Assembly: GCA_013203365.1 (NCBI GenBank) | Contig: JABMQG010000129.1 | Location: 1-5,259 of the forward strand | Source of the DNA: Planctomycetota bacterium | GTDB taxonomy: Bacteria; Planctomycetota; Phycisphaerae; SM23-33; FEN-1343 | DNA length: 5,259 nt | Direction of reading: 5' to 3' | Part shown: piece by piece, positions 1 through 5,259 of the stretch | Numbering within the stretch: position 1 is the first letter of the stretch | How the letters are laid out: each line of letters starts with the position of its first letter | Translations under genes and position numbers: made by a program | Notes under the pieces: generated by a model | What the model was told of the DNA's origin: nothing | What the model saw: only the letters and a program-made list of their open reading frames with translations | Databases searched by the model: none

Positions 1-318
1 ATGGTCCGCTTTGGCAGCACCTCCGGTGACGGAGCCAGCACCTCCGGTGACGGAGCCAGCACCTCCGGTGACGGAGCCAGCACCTCCGGTGACGGAGCCA
101 GCACCTCCGGTGACGGAGCCAACACCACCGGTGACGGTATCAACGCCGCCGGCGAACAGGCAAAGGCCAGCCTCTCCGAGCATGTGAACAAGATGATGCA
201 ATCAGCCGGGCGGTGGGCCCTTTGGTTTGCCCGCGGCATCAATTGCAATTACCCGGCGGCATACGGCCCTAGCGCCACTGGCGGCGAGATCGCCAGTGCA
301 AACCTACCAGGCCTGTAG
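1..318 (+). CDS. Hypothetical protein with Ser/Thr/Gly/Asp heptad repeats (5' end uncertain)
   Basis: I do not recognise this protein. The visible 105 residues begin with an ATG exactly at the window edge, so it may be a complete small protein or the C-terminal end of a longer one. Residues 6-40 are five identical copies of the heptad STSGDGA. Two decayed copies follow in the same register (NTTGDGI, then NAAGEQA, residues 41-54). The rest is a non-repetitive tail of about 50 residues with a short amphipathic stretch (SLSEHVNKMMQ), an aromatic patch (RWALWF), one Cys and a Gly/Ala-rich end. No signal peptide, membrane helix or known domain is evident. Codon third positions remain G/C-rich through the tail, which supports real coding. 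It ends 28 bp before the GAF-HlyD gene and is probably co-transcribed with it. By position it could be a substrate or accessory of the downstream export proteins, but nothing in the sequence proves this. Confidence 0.6.
   Translation: MVRFGSTSGDGASTSGDGASTSGDGASTSGDGASTSGDGANTTGDGINAAGEQAKASLSEHVNKMMQSAGRWALWFARGINCNYPAAYGPSATGGEIASANLPGL
16..141 (+). repeat. Tandem 21-bp repeat (five perfect copies plus one degenerate)
   Basis: The 21-bp unit AGCACCTCCGGTGACGGAGC+C is repeated without a single mismatch at 16-36, 37-57, 58-78, 79-99 and 100-120. A diverged copy follows at 121-141. The next 21 bases (142-162) still match the heptad pattern at the protein level (NAAGEQA) but hardly at the DNA level. 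The unit is a multiple of three and in frame, so copy-number change would lengthen or shorten the protein without a frameshift. Identity at synonymous positions points to recent expansion by slippage or unequal recombination, with older copies decaying at the 3' side. Confidence 0.95.
276..298 (+). other. Potential RNA hairpin near the 3' end of the repeat-protein gene
   Basis: A perfect 8-bp inverted repeat, CACTGGCG at 276-283 and CGCCAGTG at 291-298, encloses a 7-base loop. It lies inside the last codons of the repeat-protein gene, about 50 bases before the GAF-HlyD start. No T-run follows, so it does not look like an intrinsic terminator. It could stabilise or process the mRNA, or could be chance in GC-rich DNA. 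Confidence 0.4.
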
Positions 319-334
319 CCGATCTGAACTCGAC

Positions 335-338
335 AGGA
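335..338 (+). promoter_or_regulatory. Ribosome binding site for the GAF-HlyD gene
   Basis: AGGA lies 8 bases before the ATG at 347. It supports that start over the in-frame ATG at 227, which lies inside the upstream gene and has no comparable site. Confidence 0.6.
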
Positions 339-346
339 AATCGCCA

Positions 347-2266
347 ATGTCACCGCAAGTTTCACCGTCGGCCCGCAACGTCGGCACCCCGCCGACGGCC
401 GAATTGATCGATAGGCTGAGCCGTTTCGACGGCCCGCCGGAGCTTTTTCTGGTCAACCTGCTGGCCGTGCAATGCCATTTGGCTTCGGCCGATGGCGGGG
501 CGATATTGCGCGCTTCTGGCAAGGGCGGGCAGTCGGAAGTGCTGGCGATTTACCCGCAGCTGGCAGAAGAGTCGGCCATACCGGTCTGGCTGGCCCAGGC
601 GGTGGAATTGGCCCCGCAGGTCGTCGCCGCCGGCGTCACGGCGGTCAATCCGCTCCACGGCCCCGACGACATGTATGGTCAAAGGCCTGGCCGATTCCTG
701 GTGATGGTCCCCCTGCGAGGCGGCCAGGGCGTGCGAGGCCTGGCCACCTACACGATACGCACAAGCGACCCGGCGGTGCTGGAGGCCGGGCGGGAACGAC
801 TGGAAATCACCGTCAGCCTGCTGAGCCTGTACGAAATGCGGCTGACGCTACAGCGGCGTCACCTGGACTTTCAGCGGGTGCGGACCGCCATGGAAACGCT
901 CTCAGCCATAAACGAGCACAATCGGTTCGCCGGGGCGGCGATGGCGGCGAGCAACGAGATTGCCGCGCGATGGCAGGCCGAGCGCGTCAGCTTTGGCGTC
1001 CTTAAGGGCCGATACGTTCATCTCAAGGCGACCAGCCACACCGAGAAATTCAGCCGAAAGATGAAACTCGTACAGGACATCGAATCGACTATGGAGGAGT
1101 GCCTCGACCAGGACGTCGAGGTCCTCTACCCGGCCTCGGCGGAGGTAGCCTACGCCAACCGCGCAGCCGGCGAGCTGTCGAAGCATCACGGCCCGTCGGT
1201 GGTGCTCAGCATGCCGCTTCGCTACGGCGGGGAGGTCCAGGCTGTGCTGACGGTGGAGCGCCCCAGCGACAGGCCGTTCGACCTGGAAGAAATCGAAACC
1301 CTTCGACTGACCGGCGAGCTGTGCACGGCCAGGCTGCTCAGTCTGCACGAAATGGACAGGTGGTTCGGCGCCAGGCTGGCCGCAACGGTGAGGAAGGGCC
1401 TGGCCGCCTTTCTTGGGCCCAAACACACATGGGCGAAGGTGGCGGCCATTTTGGTCTTCGCCGCCGTGGTGTTTCTCGTCTTCGCCAAGGGACAGTATCG
1501 TGTGCACTCGTCGTTTGCGATGGAGGCCATCGAGCGACGTATCGTGCCGGCACCCTACAACGGCGAACTGGCCAAGGTTTTTGTCGATCCTGGAGACCAG
1601 GTCAGTAAGGGCCAATTGTTGGCCCAACTCAAGAAAATCGAGATTGAGGTCCAACTTGCCAAGGCCAAGGCCGACCGCATAGGCCGCGAAAAAGAGCGAC
1701 AATCGGCCATGCAACAGGGCAAGCGGTTCGAAGAACAGGTGGCCGCCGAAGAGATCAAGAAGATCGCCGCCGAGATCGAGCTTCTGAGGCAAAGAATCGA
1801 TCAAGCCGATCTGGTGGCCCCGTGCGACGGGTACGTACTGGTCGGCGACCTGAAAAAGCAGATCGGGGCGCCCTTGGAGACAGGTACGCCGCTTTTTGAG
1901 GTCGGCCCGCTGGATTCGCTCCGCGCGGAACTGTCCGTACCGGAGGACCAGATCGCCGACGTTATCTCCGCAATGAAAAAGGCAACCGCCGCCGGCCGTG
2001 AAGTCGAGGGTGAACTGGCGACTGTTTCGGAGCCAGGCAGGCGAATCGAGTTCGTCGTCGAACGGATCATCCCCGTCGCCGAGGTGGTCGACCAGCGAAA
2101 CGTGTTCAAGGTCTGGGCCAGGCTGCAGGGTGTGGACCTTGGCAGGGAGTCCACCATGCGCCCCGGTTTGGAAGGCGTGGCGAAGATATCCATAGAACGT
2201 AGACGCTATGCGTGGATTTGGACCCGCAAGCCGGCTAACTGGCTGCGGATGAAGCTTTGGTTGTAG
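347..2266 (+). CDS. GAF-domain HlyD-family membrane fusion/adaptor protein
   Basis: This 639-residue protein is a predicted periplasmic adaptor with a large cytosolic front half. Residues about 36-165 and 185-335 look like two GAF-type alpha/beta regions, with strands such as FLVMVPLRGG and VVLSMPLRYGGEVQAVLTVE resembling GAF cores. The first is the less certain. One membrane helix spans about 364-380 (VAAILVFAAVVFLVF), preceded by basic residues, so the N-terminal part should stay in the cytosol. Next come a lipoyl half-motif (398-430, PAPYNGELAKVFVDPGDQVS), a short coiled-coil hairpin (about 430-486), the second lipoyl half (488-520, VAPCDGYVLVGDLKKQIG) and a beta-barrel region to about 615. 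The C-terminus is Trp/Arg-rich. In the HlyD family such proteins join an inner-membrane pump to an outer-membrane channel. Here the partner is more likely the M50-HlyD fusion 6 bp downstream, since no ABC or RND pump gene is in view. The start at 347 has an AGGA site and avoids overlapping the upstream gene. A ligand-sensing role for the GAF regions is inference. Confidence 0.88.
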   Translation: MSPQVSPSARNVGTPPTAELIDRLSRFDGPPELFLVNLLAVQCHLASADGGAILRASGKGGQSEVLAIYPQLAEESAIPVWLAQAVELAPQVVAAGVTAVNPLHGPDDMYGQRPGRFLVMVPLRGGQGVRGLATYTIRTSDPAVLEAGRERLEITVSLLSLYEMRLTLQRRHLDFQRVRTAMETLSAINEHNRFAGAAMAASNEIAARWQAERVSFGVLKGRYVHLKATSHTEKFSRKMKLVQDIESTMEECLDQDVEVLYPASAEVAYANRAAGELSKHHGPSVVLSMPLRYGGEVQAVLTVERPSDRPFDLEEIETLRLTGELCTARLLSLHEMDRWFGARLAATVRKGLAAFLGPKHTWAKVAAILVFAAVVFLVFAKGQYRVHSSFAMEAIERRIVPAPYNGELAKVFVDPGDQVSKGQLLAQLKKIEIEVQLAKAKADRIGREKERQSAMQQGKRFEEQVAAEEIKKIAAEIELLRQRIDQADLVAPCDGYVLVGDLKKQIGAPLETGTPLFEVGPLDSLRAELSVPEDQIADVISAMKKATAAGREVEGELATVSEPGRRIEFVVERIIPVAEVVDQRNVFKVWARLQGVDLGRESTMRPGLEGVAKISIERRRYAWIWTRKPANWLRMKLWL

Positions 2267-2272
2267 CCCAAT

Positions 2273-4480
2273 ATGCCCGTTGACCGCCCCACATTTAGCG
2301 AGTCCTGGTATCGCGTAGCCGCCCTCAGGCCTAGGCTGCGATCGACCGTGCAGGTGCATCGCCAGCACTATCGCGGACAGCTATGGTACGTCCTGCAGGA
2401 CCCGTCCAACAACCAATTCTATCGCCAGAACGAGGCGGCGTACCACTTCGTCGCCCTGCTGGACGGCCGGCGGACCATGGCGGAGGTGTGGGAGGCGTGC
2501 AACCAGCAACTCGGCGACAGCGCGCCCACACAGGGCGAGGCCATCCAACTGATGGGCCAATTGTACGCGTCCAACCTCATCCAGTGCGAACTGCCGCCCG
2601 ACGCACAGGGCCTGTTCCAGATGTACAAGAAACGCGTGCACAGGGAAGTCAAGAGCTACCTGACCAATCTGCTGTTCATTCGTATCCCCCTGATCGATCC
2701 CGACCGATTCCTCGAAAAGTGGGTCGGGGTTTTCGGGAAGATATTCACTTTATACGGGCTGGCAGTGTGGCTCGTGCTGGTATCTGTGGGGTTGTACTTC
2801 GTGATCGGCAAATGGGGGGCCCTCGCAAACCAGGCCGAGAGCGTCCTGGACCCGGCAAACCTGCCGCTGCTGTACGTGAGCTTCATACTGATCAAAGTCT
2901 TCCACGAGTTCGGGCACGCCTTCGCCTGTAAGAAGTTCGGCCTTCAGGCCGGCGGCGGCGAGGTCCACGTGATGGGCGTGATGTTCCTGGTATTCAACCC
3001 GCTGCCTTATGTGGACGCCTCCAGTTCCTGGGCCTTTCGCGAACGCCGCCGACGCGTGACCGTGGCCGCTGCCGGCATGTTCGTCGAGCTTGCCGTGGCC
3101 TCCATAGCGGCCGTCATTTGGGCCAGGACATCAACCGACAACCCCGTTCACGCCATCACCTACAACATGATGTTCATCGCCAGCGTCTCGACGGTGTTGT
3201 TTAACGCCAACCCGCTACTGCGTTTCGACGGCTACTACATATTGTCCGACCTGCTGGAGATTCCCAACCTCCGCCAGAGGGCCACGCAGTACCTGCAATA
3301 CCTGGTCAAGCGATACGCATGGTCGGTTCGGCACGCTCGTAACCCTGCGCACACGCAGGGCGAGCGAGCGTGGTTCGTCTTCTACGGCACGGCATCCACA
3401 ATTTACATGTTCTTCCTCTACAGCCGCATTCTGTTGTTCGTGGCCGACAAGCTGTTCTTTCTGGGAATGTTGCTGGCGATGGCGGCCTTTGTGATGTGGG
3501 TGCTGGTGCCGTTGGGTAAATTAGTGCGTTACCTCTTTACCAGTCCCGAGCTGATGCGCTCCCGCGGGCGGGCCATGCTATCGGTCATGGGCGTGCTGGC
3601 CCTTGCCGTGATCGGCTTCGGTTTGATCCCGGCCCCCGACCGCCATCGCGCCCAGGGCGTTGTGGAACCGGACATGATGATGGTGGTATATGCCCAAACC
3701 GACGGGAAGGTGACGAATTACCTCCCAAGCGGCGTGGTCGTTTCACCGGGCAACGAGCCGCTCGTCCAGGCGGAGAACCCCGAGCTGTCGGCCAAGAAGA
3801 AACAACTCTTGGTCGATCGCAACATAGCGGAAATCCGCCGCCGACAGGCCCAGGCCGAGGGAGAGACGGCCAAGTACCAGGCCCTGGGCGAACAGGTCGC
3901 GGCGTTGAACGAGCACATTGCACAGGTAACGCAGGAATTGGCCCACCTGACGGTCACGGCCAAAGTGCCCGGCACGTGGGTAGCGCCCAACATCGACCGA
4001 ATGCTGGGCGCCTACGCCAAGCGTGGCGATCGAATCGGGCTGGTGGCGAGCCTGGACGAACTCATCATTCGCTCAACAGCCACCCAGGACGAGGCCGTGC
4101 AGTTGATCGGCGAGGCACTCCGCGCAGGGGTGTTGAAGGCGGAAATCCGCGTCAAGGGCCGGCCCGACTTGACCTTTACCGGCTCGGCTGGACCGGAGGA
4201 CATCCGCAAGGCCGGCGGCAACCAGCTGCCCTCGGCGTCGCTCGGCTACAACGCCGGTGGTAGCATGGCCACCGCTTCGGACGATCGCCAAGGCATGAAG
4301 ACGACCGAGCGATTCTTCGAAATTCGCATCAGGCCGCAACTCGACAGCCAGGCTTCTCCGCCGGTTATTCTCCAACCAGGCCAACGCGTGGTGGTGCGTT
4401 TCGACATGCCCAACAAGCCGCTTATCGCACAGTGGTGGCGATCGCTGCTGCAGCTGGTTCAACGGAGGTTCAATGTCTGA
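2273..4480 (+). CDS. PqqD-like / M50 site-2-type zinc metalloprotease / HlyD fusion protein
   Basis: This 735-residue polytopic protein is of the 'putative peptide zinc metalloprotease' type. Residues about 24-107 form a PqqD-like domain (WYVLQDP, RQNEAAY, LLDGRRTMAEVWEA, APTQGEAIQLMGQL), a fold that binds leader peptides in RiPP systems. The membrane core follows: helices near 153-178 and 193-212, the zinc motif HEFGH (211-215), FNPLPYVDASSSW (241-253), helices near 264-284 and 297-310, and NPLLRFDGYY (313-322), which supplies the third zinc ligand region. Further helices lie near 367-389, 395-413 and 434-452. Residues about 458-715 are HlyD-like: lipoyl half (460-500), coiled-coil hairpin (505-560), second lipoyl half (561-600) and a barrel with a Gly/Ser-rich insertion (648-668). 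All expected catalytic residues are present, so proteolysis is plausible; family members may also act in export or self-immunity. The gene starts 6 bp after the GAF-HlyD stop with no clear Shine-Dalgarno site, suggesting translational coupling, and its last 8 bases overlap the SecA-like gene. Confidence 0.9.
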   Translation: MPVDRPTFSESWYRVAALRPRLRSTVQVHRQHYRGQLWYVLQDPSNNQFYRQNEAAYHFVALLDGRRTMAEVWEACNQQLGDSAPTQGEAIQLMGQLYASNLIQCELPPDAQGLFQMYKKRVHREVKSYLTNLLFIRIPLIDPDRFLEKWVGVFGKIFTLYGLAVWLVLVSVGLYFVIGKWGALANQAESVLDPANLPLLYVSFILIKVFHEFGHAFACKKFGLQAGGGEVHVMGVMFLVFNPLPYVDASSSWAFRERRRRVTVAAAGMFVELAVASIAAVIWARTSTDNPVHAITYNMMFIASVSTVLFNANPLLRFDGYYILSDLLEIPNLRQRATQYLQYLVKRYAWSVRHARNPAHTQGERAWFVFYGTASTIYMFFLYSRILLFVADKLFFLGMLLAMAAFVMWVLVPLGKLVRYLFTSPELMRSRGRAMLSVMGVLALAVIGFGLIPAPDRHRAQGVVEPDMMMVVYAQTDGKVTNYLPSGVVVSPGNEPLVQAENPELSAKKKQLLVDRNIAEIRRRQAQAEGETAKYQALGEQVAALNEHIAQVTQELAHLTVTAKVPGTWVAPNIDRMLGAYAKRGDRIGLVASLDELIIRSTATQDEAVQLIGEALRAGVLKAEIRVKGRPDLTFTGSAGPEDIRKAGGNQLPSASLGYNAGGSMATASDDRQGMKTTERFFEIRIRPQLDSQASPPVILQPGQRVVVRFDMPNKPLIAQWWRSLLQLVQRRFNV
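4464..4468 (+). promoter_or_regulatory. Ribosome binding site for the SecA-like gene
   Basis: GGAGG lies 4 bases before the ATG at 4473, inside the last codons of the M50 gene. It is the strongest Shine-Dalgarno match in the window and fixes the SecA-like start, giving an 8-bp overlap with the preceding gene. Confidence 0.75.
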
Positions 4481-5259
4481 CGTGACCGATCCGCCGAGCA
4501 CAACTTGGCGAATGCTCGCCCAGCGGATCGGCTCAGCGGAACTGCCCAAGGGCCTGGACGCCATCTGGGACGTTGCCGCCGGATACGCAAATCGCCTTGT
4601 GCCGCGGCGCAAGAGATATCTGCTGCTTGCCGACCAAGTGGTGGCGATGGAAGGACGGTTCAAGGACCTCACCGACGCCGGGCTGCGCCGCGAAATTGAG
4701 GGGATCCGCGAAATGTTCCTTCGCGGGCGCGAAACGCCGCCGATGCTGTATCGGGCCTTCGCCATCGTTCGCGAGGTCGACTTTCGGCAACTTGGGGAAC
4801 GTCCATACCCGGTTCAGGTAGCCGGCGCGATGGCGATCGAGGCCGGAAACGTCGCCGAAATGGCCACGGGCGAGGGAAAAACGCTCACGGCAACCATGCC
4901 GGCCACCATCGCCGGCTGGCGGGGCAAGGGCTGTCACATCATCACCGTAAACGACTACCTCGCCAAACGCGACGCCGAATGGATGGGCAAGGTCTACAAA
5001 GCCTGCGGGCTCACCTTCGACTACATCGAGGCCGGCATGCCGCCCGAACGCCGGCGAGCGGCCTACCTGGCGGACATAACCTACGCGACAAACAAGGAGG
5101 TCACCGCCGACTACCTCCGCGACCGCCTGGCGCTGGGCCGATTGGCTGGGCTGTCGTCGGTGCTGCTGACGAAGATCATCGACGGAGCCGGCAGCGGCAC
5201 CGACCGCGTGGTGCAACGCGGCCTTGCCCACGCCATTGTCGACGAGGCCGACTCGGTCC
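4473..5259 (+). CDS. SecA-family preprotein translocase ATPase (N-terminal part, runs off the right edge)
   Basis: The first 262 residues show an unmistakable SecA nucleotide-binding domain 1. The N-terminal helical region carries the usual REAFAVVRE-like segment as YRAFAIVREVDF (93-104). The Q-motif region is RPYPVQVAGAMAIE (110-123), Walker A is MATGEGKT (130-137), and the following motifs are HIITVNDYLAKRDAEWM (155-171), DITYATNKEVTADYLRDRL (201-219) and Walker B AIVDEADSV (254-262). SecA powers protein export across the inner membrane. Two features differ from housekeeping SecA: the box reads DEAD instead of DEVD, and about 20 extra residues (roughly 221-244) separate the DYLRD motif from it. 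With its place directly behind the HlyD and M50 genes, this suggests a specialised paralogue rather than the essential SecA. The preprotein-binding domain, second ATPase domain and C-terminus lie outside the window, so completeness cannot be judged. I give no gene symbol, because secA1/secA2 assignment needs the full protein. Confidence 0.93.
   Translation, partial: MSDVTDPPSTTWRMLAQRIGSAELPKGLDAIWDVAAGYANRLVPRRKRYLLLADQVVAMEGRFKDLTDAGLRREIEGIREMFLRGRETPPMLYRAFAIVREVDFRQLGERPYPVQVAGAMAIEAGNVAEMATGEGKTLTATMPATIAGWRGKGCHIITVNDYLAKRDAEWMGKVYKACGLTFDYIEAGMPPERRRAAYLADITYATNKEVTADYLRDRLALGRLAGLSSVLLTKIIDGAGSGTDRVVQRGLAHAIVDEADSV

Noticed and set aside
16..141. CRISPR array or RTX calcium-binding repeats
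   Set aside because: The 21-bp units are directly adjacent with no spacers, so this is not CRISPR. The heptad STSGDGA does not match the RTX nonapeptide pattern GGxGxDxUx.
241..250. 10-bp palindrome AATTGCAATT as an operator
   Set aside because: It is short, lies inside coding sequence, and has no second copy or promoter elements nearby.
227..346. Longer GAF-HlyD start at the ATG at 227, adding 40 residues
   Set aside because: It would overlap the upstream gene by 92 bases, the added residues do not resemble a domain or signal peptide, and the ATG at 347 has an AGGA site at a good distance.
472..1005. 177-residue + strand frame inside the GAF-HlyD gene
   Set aside because: It is an Arg/Gly-rich out-of-frame reading of a real gene, with no separate ribosome site or domain.
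2267..2272. Promoter or terminator between the GAF-HlyD and M50 genes
   Set aside because: Only 6 bases separate the two genes and no hairpin or T-run is present; co-transcription is the simplest reading.
902..2368. 488-residue open frame on the - strand
   Set aside because: It lies opposite the well-supported GAF-HlyD gene, has no recognisable domain, and long antisense frames are expected in GC-rich coding DNA.
4073..5231. Two antisense open frames (230 and 232 residues) opposite the M50 and SecA-like genes
   Set aside because: They mirror strongly conserved coding sequence on the + strand and show no domain of their own.

Overview
The window is GC-rich, tightly packed and coded entirely on the + strand. 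Four genes run head to tail: the end (or possibly all) of a small repeat-bearing protein (1-318), a GAF-HlyD membrane adaptor (347-2266), a PqqD-M50 metalloprotease-HlyD fusion (2273-4480), and the first 262 codons of a SecA-family ATPase (4473 to beyond the right edge). Gaps are 28 bp, 6 bp and an 8-bp overlap. No strand switch or obvious terminator separates them, so they look like one transcription unit. No RNA gene, insertion sequence, CRISPR array or integration site was seen.

The organism should be a diderm bacterium, because HlyD-type adaptors work across a cell envelope with an outer membrane. GAF-HlyD and PqqD-M50-HlyD proteins of this type are, from memory, common in Planctomycetota and in several proteobacterial lineages. 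The uneven Shine-Dalgarno signals would suit a planctomycete-like genome, but the sequence alone does not settle the phylum.

Region by region: bases 1-318 encode a Ser/Thr/Gly/Asp-rich heptad repeat made of five identical 21-bp copies, then a 50-residue non-repetitive tail. Bases 347-2266 encode a protein with a large cytosolic N-terminal half (two GAF-like regions), one membrane helix and a periplasmic HlyD half. Bases 2273-4480 encode a polytopic site-2-type zinc protease with intact HEFGH and NPLLRFDGYY motifs, a cytosolic PqqD-like peptide-binding domain in front and an HlyD-like lipoyl/hairpin domain behind. From 4473 there is a SecA paralogue with intact Walker A and B motifs, but with a DEAD rather than DEVD box and about 20 extra residues before it.

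Working model (inference): these proteins form a dedicated export or processing apparatus. The SecA-like motor drives a substrate, the PqqD-like domain of the protease recognises it, the intramembrane protease may cut it or may only be a scaffold, and the two HlyD-like parts form the periplasmic conduit. The GAF regions could gate activity. The repeat protein at the left edge is a possible but unproven substrate. The combination of an extra SecA with HlyD/M50 components and no ABC transporter gene in view is the most interesting aspect of the window.
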